A DNA stretch of 64,000 bases from [Clostridium] celerecrescens 18A (GCF_002797975.1 NZ_PGET01000001.1:4142001-4206000), one strand, 5' to 3'. Counted from the stretch's first letter, positions 44,332 through 57,303 are shown. Made by a program: numbers and translations. Notes: generated by a model from the sequence alone, not told the origin.

Positions 44332-44500
44332 CTTAAGTCTTCCTCCTTCGGTTTTTCCTACAAAGATTCTATCATATTTTTCATTGTTTTACAATGTCCG
44401 CCAATTTCCTTCTTGCCTTTTTCTGTGCAATAATGCTATAATCGTTGCATTATAAAAGCAACTGATGGCATCCCCTTATTTTAGAAAGGAAAATTCGTTT

Positions 44501-44767
44501 ATGTTTCGCATGTGGGCAAAAATAATGAAAGATACCAGGATCATGAAAGACACCGTCATCTGCATCTCCGACTACAGCCTTTCCAGAACTACTATGGTCT
44601 TTCAGGCGCTTGACGACATCTGCCTCCAGTTCGATCTTGGAAAGCCTATGTGGCTTGATGCTACCATCCATGAATTTCAAAAACATTCCAAGGCCCGGTT
44701 TACCCAGGATAATTTTATAGAGCACATTGATTTTGATTTTCTTGAAATTCAGGTCATAGAAGAATAA
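44501..44767 (+). CDS. Small conserved protein of unknown function
   Basis: An 88-residue protein (MFRMWAKIMKD...), acidic at the C-terminus. Its pattern, a basic N-terminus then KDTVICISD, ALDDICLQFDL, WLD(A/S)TI-EF-KHSKARF-QDNFI and DFDFLEIQVIEE, is one I associate with a small protein common in Lachnospiraceae genomes, with no known role. The start is ten bases after AAAGGA; an ATG-less extension to 44465 precedes that SD. A terminator follows. Confidence 0.7.
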   Translation: MFRMWAKIMKDTRIMKDTVICISDYSLSRTTMVFQALDDICLQFDLGKPMWLDATIHEFQKHSKARFTQDNFIEHIDFDFLEIQVIEE

Positions 44768-44793
44768 GTGAAAGAAGTGTTTGTACACCATAT

Positions 44794-44826
44794 GGCATAG
44801 TCAGTTTTGACTATGCCGGTTTTGTA
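44794..44826 (+). terminator. Terminator of the small conserved protein gene
   Basis: GGCATAGTCA and TGACTATGCC form a perfect 10-bp stem with a four-base loop, followed by GGTTTTGT. Confidence 0.8.
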
Positions 44827-44898
44827 TAGTTTTTAGCAAAGGTTACGAGCAGATTGATTCTGTCATTCTGCATGGTTCTTCTCCTATCCTGGCTAAGT

Positions 44899-45453
44899 TT
44901 AGTTTGTATTCTTCAATGCCGCTATATTGCGGATTCCGTAAAGAACAAGAGAAACAAACATCATAATGATGCAAATTGCTATAAGCATATCCGATAATAT
45001 CCCGGGAATGTCATTCCATATCACATGAAGGATCATCATGGCATAAAGCAGAATAGTGGCTGCTTTTCCATGCCAATTGGCCCCAAAAACCTGCCCCGTA
45101 TTCCGGATCACCAAAAAGCCTGTGATTGCTGCAAATATCTCTTTCAGAATCAGAAGAACAAGCGGCGCCATCATAAAGGGGAAGCGGGTGACAAGGCAAA
45201 AGAGCATCGCCCCCTGGGTCAGCTTATCAGCTATTGGGTCTAATACCTTACCCAAATTGCTGATCATTTGAAAACGTCTTGCAATAAAACCATCCACAAC
45301 ATCTGTCAGGCCAGACAGAATCAGAAGGCTTCCTGTCCATAAATAATCCTGCTTCACGTAGTATAGCCAGACAAGAAGCGGTATCATGCATATGCGCAAG
45401 ACGGAAAGCATATTGGGGATTGTCAGGATCCTGTTTTGGGGTTCTCGATTCAT
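44899..45453 (-). CDS. pgsA: CDP-alcohol phosphatidyltransferase, probably PgsA
   Basis: A 184-residue membrane enzyme with about five helices and the CDP-alcohol motif D-x2-DG-x2-AR-x8-G-x3-D-x3-D (from DVVDGFIARRF to LDPIAD). It likely makes phosphatidylglycerol phosphate from CDP-diacylglycerol; cardiolipin synthase of the same superfamily is the alternative. It lies 24 bases after a MarR gene on the same strand, unusual for a housekeeping pgsA, so this may be a second, regulated copy. Confidence 0.82.
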   Translation of the reverse strand: MNREPQNRILTIPNMLSVLRICMIPLLVWLYYVKQDYLWTGSLLILSGLTDVVDGFIARRFQMISNLGKVLDPIADKLTQGAMLFCLVTRFPFMMAPLVLLILKEIFAAITGFLVIRNTGQVFGANWHGKAATILLYAMMILHVIWNDIPGILSDMLIAICIIMMFVSLVLYGIRNIAALKNTN

Positions 45454-45477
45454 AATTCTCCTTTCTGCTTTGTTTCA

Positions 45478-45921
45478 TTACTCCATATTTATTTCTTCAC
45501 GCAAAAGGGTGATGTACTTCCCCATCAATGCGATGAATGTCTTAAGCTCCTCCTCCGTCATCTTTTCAATGGCTCTCGTTTCCGCTTCATATATATGCAG
45601 TACCTTATTTTCACCAAACGCTTTTCCTGCTTCGGAAAGACGGATGATTTTCCGGTTGCGTGTTCCAGGAACTGTTTCCAGAAATACATAGCCTTTTTTT
45701 GTTAGATTTGCAATTACGGAGTTGACAGTCTGTTTCGGCAAAGACCATATATCACAGATGTTTTGCTGGGAATACTCACCTCCCAAAACCAGAAGGGCAT
45801 ACCATACCCAAAGTTCACTGTCAGAAATTCCGTATTTTAAAGCAGCATTGCGATAGATGGCTGTAAGTTCCTTTTCCTGTTGGTTTAAAATTCCTTGTTG
45901 CTTTTTGATCTGTTCATTCAT
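45478..45921 (-). CDS. MarR-family transcriptional regulator
   Basis: A 147-residue winged-helix protein: helices around LWVWYALLVLGGEYSQQNIC, recognition region WSLPKQTVNSVIANLTKKG and wing VPGTRNRKIIRLSEAG. Likely an autorepressor that also controls the phosphatidyltransferase encoded 24 bases downstream. A near-perfect 22-bp palindrome lies 22 bases before its start. Its inducer is not evident. Confidence 0.9.
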   Translation of the reverse strand: MNEQIKKQQGILNQQEKELTAIYRNAALKYGISDSELWVWYALLVLGGEYSQQNICDIWSLPKQTVNSVIANLTKKGYVFLETVPGTRNRKIIRLSEAGKAFGENKVLHIYEAETRAIEKMTEEELKTFIALMGKYITLLREEINME

Positions 45922-45942
45922 TCCAGAATCTCCTCTATCATA

Positions 45943-45964
45943 AAGTATCCGATATCGGACACTT
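45943..45964 (-). promoter_or_regulatory. Candidate MarR operator
   Basis: AAGT-A-TCCGATATCGGA-C-ACTT: a 22-bp palindrome with one mismatched pair, overlapping the region where the marR promoter should be (TATGAT at 45937-45942 on the minus strand is a possible -10). Confidence 0.7.
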
Positions 45965-46011
45965 AAAGATTAGTCTGAAATCAGATCCTTGTCAAGCAGA
46001 TTTAATAAATT

Positions 46012-46058
46012 CCCAAAAAATGCTGTTCCTTTCGCACAATCACGAAGAAACAGCATCT
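46012..46058 (-). terminator. Terminator of the LacI-type regulator gene
   Basis: ATGCTGTT (46020-46027) pairs with AACAGCAT (46049-46056); on the minus strand TTTTTT follows. Confidence 0.75.
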
Positions 46059-46082
46059 TGAAAGAGCTGGCAGCCTTTAATT

Positions 46083-47099
<1,017 letters not shown>

Positions 47100-47197
47100 T
47101 TATATTGTCCTCATTTTATCATATCTGAATTTGTGCCGCAACTATCATCATACGTCTGTCACAATATCAGATTTGTTATAGTCCGGCCTTGTTTCCA

Positions 47198-47839
47198 TCA
47201 AGACTCTACGATTCTCAGCAGATCGGAGAATGTGTTTAATTGATAGGTTGCTATATTGCAGGAGATCCCATCTCCAATTGCCCCGCAGTCCATATTTCCA
47301 GCTTTGGCCGCCTCTAATCCGGCTTTGGCATCTTCTACCACAAGGCAGTCTTTCGGGTCCTCTGAAAGGAACCTGGCTGCTTTTAGAAACACTTCCGGGT
47401 CAGGCTTGGAATTAGTAATATTATTTCCGTCAGAAATAGCATCAAAATTCCCATAAAGGCCAAGACGCTCTAAGATAAATCCTGCATTCTTACTGGAAGA
47501 GCCAATGCCAAGCTTCAGCCCTTTTAAGCGGAGGGCATCCAGTGTTGCCTTTACTTCGCCGGATAGATCCTTCGGGCTCATATGCTTCAATAATTCCTTA
47601 TAGATTTCATTTTTCTTTTCTGCCAGAAACGTCTTTTCTTCCTGGTTTAAGTTCCCGTGATAATTCTCTAAAATGATCTCAAGACTTTCCATGCGGCTAA
47701 TTCCCCGCAACCGGTTATTGATTTCTTCATCAAAATAAACGTCAAGTTCATCTGCGACCTGCTTCCATGCCTGATAATGGTATCTGTCCGTATGACAGAT
47801 CACCCCATCCAAATCAAAAATAACTGCTTTATATTTCAT
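47198..47839 (-). CDS. pgmB: Beta-phosphoglucomutase
   Basis: A 213-residue HAD phosphatase-fold enzyme. Nucleophile Asp9 and acid/base Asp11 lie in FDLDGVI; HTDRYHYQAWK, RLRGISRMESL and GSSSKNA are typical PgmB substrate and phosphate sites. It turns beta-glucose 1-phosphate into glucose 6-phosphate, the expected next step after an inverting GH65 phosphorylase, which is encoded in the same operon. Confidence 0.93.
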   Translation of the reverse strand: MKYKAVIFDLDGVICHTDRYHYQAWKQVADELDVYFDEEINNRLRGISRMESLEIILENYHGNLNQEEKTFLAEKKNEIYKELLKHMSPKDLSGEVKATLDALRLKGLKLGIGSSSKNAGFILERLGLYGNFDAISDGNNITNSKPDPEVFLKAARFLSEDPKDCLVVEDAKAGLEAAKAGNMDCGAIGDGISCNIATYQLNTFSDLLRIVES

Positions 47840-47851
47840 AAGGAATTCCTC

Positions 47852-48712
47852 CTATTCTACTTGTCCGGCTTCTGAAAGATTTGATATTACAACTGCTCCC
47901 AAGATGATCAAGCTGCCCGCCAACATACGGGGAGTGACAATTTCCCCAAGAATCATAATAGAAAACAGTGTTCCAAATACGGATTCCAGGGACAGAATAA
48001 TAGCCGCTTTTGTTTCATCTACATATTTCTGGCTTGTGGTCTGAAGCAGGTAGCATACCGTTGTGCTGATCACTCCTAAATAAAGAACGCTTAATATTCC
48101 TTTCCCAGTCACGTGAAATTGTGTCTCTCCAAAAGCCATTAAGCTGATGATAGATAAAAAGAATGCGGTTATCATCTGAATAAAGTTCAATACAGTCGCT
48201 CGGTATTTCTTTACAAATTCACTTGTAAGGAATATTTGAAATGCAAACCCAACAGCGCAAATAAGAGTCAGTCCGTCCCCAATACCTAATGAAAAATTTC
48301 GGTCTAATGACAGAAGGGCCACACCTGCTATGGACATCACTGCCCCGGCAATCCCTCTTGCTCCTATCTTCTTTCTTAAGATAAGAAATGAAATAAACGG
48401 AACAATCACCACATTTAAAGCTGTTAAAAAAGCATTTTTAGAGGGTGTGGTGTATTGAAGCCCCACAATCTGAAATGCAAATCCGGCAAAGAGGGCGAGT
48501 CCCATGAGCCCCCCTGCCTTTACTTCTGATTTTGTGATTCCTTTTAAGGAACGGATGCTGATCAGCCCCATTAAAATAGTTCCTAATAGAAACCGGACCG
48601 CCATAATCTGAAATGGTCTCATACTCTCCAGAGCCATGTCGCTGGCAACAAAGCCGCCGCCCCATATGATGGTTACTAAGATAAGCCCCCCGATAGCAAG
48701 CCTCTTTTTCAT
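47852..48712 (-). CDS. DMT-superfamily (EamA) transporter
   Basis: About 286 residues with ten TM helices in two EamA repeats (TIIWGGGFVASDMALESM; TKAAIILSLESVFGTLFSI). DMT proteins are mostly metabolite or sugar exporters; the substrate is unknown. It lies 13 bases after the GH65 gene and 12 before pgmB, so it is embedded in the glycoside operon, an unusual place. ATG 48712 follows AGAGG; ATG 48718 is less likely. Confidence 0.85.
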   Translation of the reverse strand: MKKRLAIGGLILVTIIWGGGFVASDMALESMRPFQIMAVRFLLGTILMGLISIRSLKGITKSEVKAGGLMGLALFAGFAFQIVGLQYTTPSKNAFLTALNVVIVPFISFLILRKKIGARGIAGAVMSIAGVALLSLDRNFSLGIGDGLTLICAVGFAFQIFLTSEFVKKYRATVLNFIQMITAFFLSIISLMAFGETQFHVTGKGILSVLYLGVISTTVCYLLQTTSQKYVDETKAAIILSLESVFGTLFSIMILGEIVTPRMLAGSLIILGAVVISNLSEAGQVE

Positions 48713-48725
48713 GAACATATCCTCT

Positions 48726-51047
48726 CTATTCCCTGGATGCCTTTATGATCTGCCCATTCACCTTCACTTCCAGGGTTTCCCCGTCCAGTACCTTCACTAA
48801 GACGCTGTTATCCCTGCTGATGGTGATCTTTAACCAGGAATTCAGGTAGTGGAGGCTAAAGTCCAGTCCCTCCCATTCCTTTGGCATGTGAGGGCAAACA
48901 GTCAGCATACCGTCTTCCCCAATGGAAACTCCGGCAAATCCAAATACCACGGTCTGCCATACTCCTCCGGTATTGGCAGCGTGAATCCCTTCCCTTGTGT
49001 TTTTCTGTAAGTTCAGCAAATCCAGGAAAGCGGCTCTTTTCAGATACCGGTACGCCTTGGAATCGTCTCCTACCTTTAATCCCATAACAGAGTAAATGCT
49101 TGGGCTTAAAGAAGATCCATGCAGGGTACGTTTCTCATAATACTCGTAATTTTGACTTATCTCATCTTCTGAAAATTCTTCACCCATTAAGTGAAGAAGC
49201 ATGACCACATCCGCCTGCTTAATTATCTGTGTCTGTCTTGCCTTCTTGGTCTTTAGGGCTTCCGGACGAATAGGCCAGTCATTTTCGTCGTATTTTTCAA
49301 TTACCACATCATCCAGCTTAAAGTAACCTTCAAACTGCTCTAAAAGGCTCGTGCCTTCTTTTCTCGGTAGGTACATCTTATCCTGAACGATCTCCCAATA
49401 TTTGATTTCTCCGTCCGTTAACCCTGTTTTCCGGATTATCCTATCATATTCTTTGGCGTGCTCCTTCTTAAGGGTATCAATTAAGGTAATCACATAGCGC
49501 AGATTCCATTTCGCTAAATAATTGGTATAGAGATTGTTATTTACCGGTTCATGCCATTCATCAGGACCGGTTACCTGGTTAATCTCATAGCGGTCCTTTT
49601 CTGCGATATACTCACACCGGCTGGCCCAAAACCTTGCTGTTTCTGTTAAAATCTCCATTCCCTGATTCAGTAAAAAATCTTTGTCTCTGGTTATTTTCAC
49701 ATAATTATAAATGCCATAAGCAACTGCTGCCGACACGTGATGCTCATAAACAGCTACATAACAGCGGTAACAGGAACCATCCGGCTCAATGGTCCAATCA
49801 GGGCACTGCTCTGTGCCGTCATCTGCAGATTCCCATGGATATTGCGCTCCTTTATAGCCGTTTTTCCTGGCATTTTTCCTTGCTGCTTCCAGCAGATGAT
49901 ACCGGTAGGATTCCAGATTTCTTGCCGTTTCAGGGAAAATGTATGCAAAAAAGGGAAGCATGAAAATTTCCGTATCCCAAAAGGCATGGCCGCCGTATTC
50001 TTCGCCGGAAAGGAGCTTTGCGCCCACATTGACTGTTGCATCTCTCTCATTGCCCGTGCTCATTAAATGGAAAATATTAAAACGGACTGCCCGGTCCAGC
50101 TCAAAGTCACCTGCTATACGGATATCCGCGGATTTCCACATCTCCTCATATACCGCCCTATGGGCTGCAAGCTCTTCTTCAAAACCTGTTTCCAAAAACC
50201 CATCTATTTCATCTTTTACCAACCCATGAAGTGCATATCTGGCTGCATCTCGTTCTGTATACATGGATACATATTTTATGATTTCTATGGTTTCCCCTTC
50301 CACAGCATCAAAATCACCAAACTCCACCCCTTGTTCCCCAAAGGCGTGGAACATTCGGTTTTTCAGTATTCCCCTGTTATTTTTATAGGCTTCGATGCGG
50401 CATCCGGATCCTATATGAAGGTGATTGTCCCTGGTCGCAACTTCCATATAAATACCGTCTTTATCCAGCGCTTCATTTGCTGTCATATATGTATGTTTTA
50501 CTTTAAAGCGAGGGGCATCATAGAAGTTAATAATCGTACCGTCAATGATATTTTCCACTTCTATGATTCCGCTGTAATTTAACGGTGTGACATATAGTTT
50601 AATTCCCATGCGATGTACATTGGCACGGCTCACAAACCGGATTCCTTCCACCAGGGTTTCTCTTCCCTTTTTATCCCGCAATATATAACTTTTTGCAAGA
50701 AGGGCCTGTTTCATATCAAGGACTCTGGTAAAATTAAGAATCTGGCAGTTTTCTATTCCAATCAGCTCTTTTTCAATGGTAAGCTTTATCCCAAGCCAAT
50801 TGGGAAGAGCAGCAAGCTCCCTCATAAAGGTTTCTGACTTATCAAATACACCATTAATATATAAATAGGGGAGGGTTATTTTCCCGCCTTCTTCATAACT
50901 TCCCCTGATTCCCAGATAACCATTGGATAAACTGAATAAACTTTCATATTTCAGATTATCTTCCGGTTCATATTCCGGCTGAAGAATCAGCCAGTCATCG
51001 GAGCTTAATATCTCTTTTAATTTCTCTGAAAATCTCTCTTTTATCAT
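48726..51047 (-). CDS. Glycoside hydrolase family 65 phosphorylase
   Basis: A 773-residue enzyme of the maltose/kojibiose/trehalose phosphorylase family: N-terminal beta-sandwich (SLSNGYLGIRGSYEEGG), an (alpha/alpha)6 barrel with HAFWDTEIFMLPFF, and the general acid Glu (about E497) in TGPDEWHEPVNNN. Known members usually have Tyr where this one has Trp. It phosphorolyses an alpha-glucoside to beta-glucose 1-phosphate; pgmB in the operon supports this. The disaccharide cannot be told from sequence. Confidence 0.9.
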   Translation of the reverse strand: MIKERFSEKLKEILSSDDWLILQPEYEPEDNLKYESLFSLSNGYLGIRGSYEEGGKITLPYLYINGVFDKSETFMRELAALPNWLGIKLTIEKELIGIENCQILNFTRVLDMKQALLAKSYILRDKKGRETLVEGIRFVSRANVHRMGIKLYVTPLNYSGIIEVENIIDGTIINFYDAPRFKVKHTYMTANEALDKDGIYMEVATRDNHLHIGSGCRIEAYKNNRGILKNRMFHAFGEQGVEFGDFDAVEGETIEIIKYVSMYTERDAARYALHGLVKDEIDGFLETGFEEELAAHRAVYEEMWKSADIRIAGDFELDRAVRFNIFHLMSTGNERDATVNVGAKLLSGEEYGGHAFWDTEIFMLPFFAYIFPETARNLESYRYHLLEAARKNARKNGYKGAQYPWESADDGTEQCPDWTIEPDGSCYRCYVAVYEHHVSAAVAYGIYNYVKITRDKDFLLNQGMEILTETARFWASRCEYIAEKDRYEINQVTGPDEWHEPVNNNLYTNYLAKWNLRYVITLIDTLKKEHAKEYDRIIRKTGLTDGEIKYWEIVQDKMYLPRKEGTSLLEQFEGYFKLDDVVIEKYDENDWPIRPEALKTKKARQTQIIKQADVVMLLHLMGEEFSEDEISQNYEYYEKRTLHGSSLSPSIYSVMGLKVGDDSKAYRYLKRAAFLDLLNLQKNTREGIHAANTGGVWQTVVFGFAGVSIGEDGMLTVCPHMPKEWEGLDFSLHYLNSWLKITISRDNSVLVKVLDGETLEVKVNGQIIKASRE

Positions 51048-51072
51048 TCTTCGGCTGCTCCTTTATTTCTTT

Positions 51073-54090
<3,018 letters not shown>

Positions 54091-54103
54091 CTACAAATAT
54101 ATA

Positions 54104-54151
54104 GCCGGGAAGAAAACAGTGCATCGATGCACATGAAATACTTAACCCGGC
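54104..54151 (-). promoter_or_regulatory. Nested palindrome between permease and lacZ
   Basis: A perfect 14-bp palindrome GTGCATCGATGCAC (54119-54132) inside a GCCGGG/CCCGGC stem (54104-54109 with 54146-54151). No T-run, so not a simple terminator; it may be a processing or binding site. Confidence 0.5.
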
Positions 54152-54159
54152 CGCTCTTT

Positions 54160-54981
54160 CTATTTAATAGAACCACTTGTCCCTTCTACAATATACTTTT
54201 GCGCAAAAATAAATATAATAATTGGCGGGATAATCATAATGATTGTAATACAAAGCATAGGAATAATCCGTGTGCTGTGAACTCCCTTAAAGGTTGCAAG
54301 ACCTAAAGCAAGTGTATATTTACTTCTGTCGTGAAGGAAAATCAATGGTCCAAGATAATCATTCCACACCGTAATCATATTTAAGACGCCTACCAGAATG
54401 AGGGAAGGCTTTAAGATCGGCATGAAAATCTTCCAATAAATCTGAAATGCATTGGCACCGTCAATTCGCGCTGCCTCTTCAAAGTCCCTCGGAACCCCCA
54501 TTAAGAATTGCCTCATTAAGAAAATATAGTAGGCAGAACCAAACCATGCCGGCACAACCAGCGGTTTTAATGTATTAATCCAGCCAAATAAATTAAATTC
54601 CATATATTGAGGAATCATGGTAACATCCCATGGAATCATCATAGTTGAAAGCAAAATCATAAATAACAGGCTTTTTCCTTTAAATTCAAACCTTGCAAAG
54701 CCATAGGCCACCAAGGAACAGGAAAGGATCTGCCCGGCAGTCGTCATAACCGTAATGATAATTGAATTTTTTAAGTATGTACCAAAGGGCTGTGATTCCC
54801 ATGCATTTTTAAAGTTTTCAAACAGCCATTTGGAAGGGAATAGCCGGGGCGGATAGGCAATGGCTTCTGCTTCCGTCTTAAAGGCAGTAAAAAACATATA
54901 AATAAAAGGTGCAAGAAAGTAAACTGCAACAACAGTCAGAAGAGTATAGATAATTACTTTTGACTTCATGGACATTTTCAT
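54160..54981 (-). CDS. Carbohydrate ABC transporter permease, MalG family
   Basis: A 273-residue permease with six TM helices and the EAA loop EEAARIDGANAFQIYWKI near residue 180. Typical CUT1 (oligosaccharide) inner-membrane subunit. It partners the MalF-type protein encoded directly upstream, whose stop overlaps its start by one base (TAATG). No ATPase gene is present in the operon. Confidence 0.93.
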   Translation of the reverse strand: MKMSMKSKVIIYTLLTVVAVYFLAPFIYMFFTAFKTEAEAIAYPPRLFPSKWLFENFKNAWESQPFGTYLKNSIIITVMTTAGQILSCSLVAYGFARFEFKGKSLLFMILLSTMMIPWDVTMIPQYMEFNLFGWINTLKPLVVPAWFGSAYYIFLMRQFLMGVPRDFEEAARIDGANAFQIYWKIFMPILKPSLILVGVLNMITVWNDYLGPLIFLHDRSKYTLALGLATFKGVHSTRIIPMLCITIIMIIPPIIIFIFAQKYIVEGTSGSIK

Positions 54982-55901
54982 TATTTTTTACCTCCCCTTT
55001 TCTTCTTTCCATTCTTTGCTTCCGTTTCATAGAATACCCATGTAGAAGAAGACTTAAAGATTAAAGCCGTCAGAACTAATATAATAATAAACATCACCCA
55101 TGCATTGGCGCTTGCATAACCCAGCTTATGGTGCTTAAACGCATTGTTATAGGTATAAAGCCCATAGAAATAGGTTGATTTTAACGGTCCGCCCCCGGTC
55201 AGCAGCATGACCAGCGTCACCTGCTGGAAAGAACTGATAACAGAAGTAATTAAATTGAACAAAATGGTAGGTGTAATAATCGGCAGCGTTATACTGAAAA
55301 ACTGTCTTGCCGGACTGGCTCCGTCTAAAGATGATGCTTCATATAAATCAATTGATATGTTCTTAATATCTGTGTAAAAAATAAGCATCATCGTTCCTAC
55401 ACCAAAAGCACTGGCTAAAATAACTGCAAGCAGTGCCCAGGCAGGGTCTACCAGCCACCTGGGGCCTTTAATCCCCAGTAAGGATAATAAATAATTCAAT
55501 ACGCCATAGTCCCCATTTAAAATCCAGCCCCATATTATCGATACCGCAACACCGGAAATAACTGCCGGTATATAGAAAATCGTACGGTACATTTTTACGC
55601 CGTTTACCGGCTGTGTGATTAGCATAGCAAGGAACAGCGCAATCGCCATATTAAGCGGTACAAAAATCGCTGCATATTTCAAGCTGATTGTCAGGGACTT
55701 CCAGAACTGAGTATCTTTTGTAAACATCTCAGTATAATTGCCGAACCCCTTAAATACCGGATCAGACGTCAATGGCCAGTCAAAAAAGCTCATGCCCAGG
55801 GACAGAATAAGCGGTCCGATTGTAAATACTAAAAACCCAATAATCCACGGAGTAATGAAGAAATATGGAGTTGCATTCCTTATAAACTTTTTTTGCTTCA
55901 T
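54981..55901 (-). CDS. Carbohydrate ABC transporter permease, MalF family
   Basis: A 306-residue permease with six TM helices and EAA loop YEASSLDGASPARQFFSI. CUT1 family, imports oligosaccharides together with the MalG-like subunit and the binding lipoprotein. The basic C-terminus ends KKKRGGKK. Preceded by a 10-bp stem hairpin that separates it from the binding-protein gene. Confidence 0.93.
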   Translation of the reverse strand: MKQKKFIRNATPYFFITPWIIGFLVFTIGPLILSLGMSFFDWPLTSDPVFKGFGNYTEMFTKDTQFWKSLTISLKYAAIFVPLNMAIALFLAMLITQPVNGVKMYRTIFYIPAVISGVAVSIIWGWILNGDYGVLNYLLSLLGIKGPRWLVDPAWALLAVILASAFGVGTMMLIFYTDIKNISIDLYEASSLDGASPARQFFSITLPIITPTILFNLITSVISSFQQVTLVMLLTGGGPLKSTYFYGLYTYNNAFKHHKLGYASANAWVMFIIILVLTALIFKSSSTWVFYETEAKNGKKKRGGKK

Positions 55902-55946
55902 AGCGTTTCTCCCATTAAGCTGATTCTTTTTCGTAGCCCCTTAGAG

Positions 55947-55988
55947 GAATCTGGCTATCTGGCGGCGATTCAACAGACAGCCAGATTC
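55947..55988 (-). terminator. Intercistronic hairpin between binding protein and permease genes
   Basis: GAATCTGGCT and AGCCAGATTC, a 10-bp perfect stem, with no T-run after it. Typical of sites that stabilise the binding-protein message or let only part of transcription through. Confidence 0.6.
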
Positions 55989-56005
55989 TTCTTTCCTATT
56001 TTGTT

Positions 56006-57244
56006 TTACTGCTGTGCCGCACTGTTCAATACTTCCGGTACGCTCTGAAGAGAACTTGGATTAAATAATTCTTCAAAGGATAAGGACAGGTTTTCTGATA
56101 ATTCAGACCACTCTTTCATGATAAAGCTTGCAGAAGTATAACCTTTGCTTTGTTCAAGCATTAAGTAGAATGGTGCATATTCCGGCTGATCCATAATCTT
56201 TTCAGATTCTACAACACTGCTAAGTACCGGTAATTCCAGTCCAATACGCGCTTTATTGGATTCCTCATTGGTCCAGAATTTCACAAATTCCCATGCCGCT
56301 TCTTTATTCTTGCTGTCTTTTGAAATGGAGATACCGGAAGAACTTAAAATACTGACAGAATCTTTTCCTGCACTGGCAAAAGCAGGAATCGCAACAACGC
56401 CGTAGTTTAAACCATCTTCTTTCAGGGAATTAATGGACCACGCACCATAAACATACATTGCTACTGCTCCGGAACGGAATTCATCGGTTCCGCTTTTTTC
56501 CGTTGCAACTGCATATCCGTCTTTCTCCATATCCTGGAACATCTGAAATACTTCCTCTGATTCTTTGGAATTAATATTTCCCTCCAGCTTACCCTCATTG
56601 TCACAATACGCTGCTCCATTGCTCCATAAGTACATCTCAAAATCATATGGATCCGGCTTCATCGGGAATGCAAAGCCTTTTGCAGAAGTTTTTTCAGATA
56701 TGGTCTTTGCCGCTTGCTGCAGATCATCCCATGTCCAATCATTGGTCGGCTCAGGAATTCCTGCCTCCTGGAATAAATCCTTATTATAGAACAAGGTGTG
56801 TGTCGTAAATCCGATCGGAATACCATATATCTGTCCAGCCATGGAATTGTAATTCCATAAGGTATCATAGAAATTAGCTTTATATGCTTCCCCTTCTTTT
56901 TCAATGAAGCTATCCAGCGGTTCTAACCCCTGATAATACGCCGGGTAATTCCACATATACATCACATCGGGTGTATCCCCGGATCCCATGCCTGCGCTGA
57001 TTTTTGTATCAAAATCTTTTCCATAGGCTTCCAGAGCTACTTCAATGTCTTCATGTGCCGCATTAAACTTATCCACCAGTTCCTGCTGGCGGTCTACATC
57101 TTCTGCCACATCCCAGGATGCAAAACGGATTTTAGTTTTTCCGCCTTTTGCTGTATCCTGATTCGTTTTACTCCCGCCGCATCCACTTAATACAGTTACG
57201 ACTGTCAGAGATAACATACATAATGCTGCCAACTTTCTTTTCAT
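56006..57244 (-). CDS. Carbohydrate ABC transporter substrate-binding lipoprotein
   Basis: A 412-residue CUT1-type binding protein. The signal peptide MKRKLAALCMLSLTVVTVLS is followed by lipobox Cys in SGCGG, and the mature part has the extracellular solute-binding family 1 pattern (FASWDVAEDVDRQQELVDKF, DVMYMWNYPAYYQGLEPLDS). It captures an oligosaccharide for the two permeases. ATG 57244 follows GAGGAGG; the upstream extension to 57394 crosses the promoter and is rejected. First gene of the eight-gene region. Confidence 0.92.
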   Translation of the reverse strand: MKRKLAALCMLSLTVVTVLSGCGGSKTNQDTAKGGKTKIRFASWDVAEDVDRQQELVDKFNAAHEDIEVALEAYGKDFDTKISAGMGSGDTPDVMYMWNYPAYYQGLEPLDSFIEKEGEAYKANFYDTLWNYNSMAGQIYGIPIGFTTHTLFYNKDLFQEAGIPEPTNDWTWDDLQQAAKTISEKTSAKGFAFPMKPDPYDFEMYLWSNGAAYCDNEGKLEGNINSKESEEVFQMFQDMEKDGYAVATEKSGTDEFRSGAVAMYVYGAWSINSLKEDGLNYGVVAIPAFASAGKDSVSILSSSGISISKDSKNKEAAWEFVKFWTNEESNKARIGLELPVLSSVVESEKIMDQPEYAPFYLMLEQSKGYTSASFIMKEWSELSENLSLSFEELFNPSSLQSVPEVLNSAAQQ

Positions 57245-57274
57245 AAAAATACCTCCTCTTTTTTCGATAAAATC

Positions 57275-57303
57275 ATTATATAATTTACTAAGTAATTTTT
57301 CAA
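57275..57303 (-). promoter_or_regulatory. Operon promoter with a palindrome in its spacer (candidate LacI operator)
   Basis: On the minus strand TTGAAA, 17-base spacer, TATAAT. The spacer contains the palindrome TTACT-T-AGTAA (57285-57295). A second inverted repeat, AGTAAAA-N10-TTTTACT, lies further upstream near 57425-57452. Placement between -35 and -10 suits a LacI-family repressor. Confidence 0.65.
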
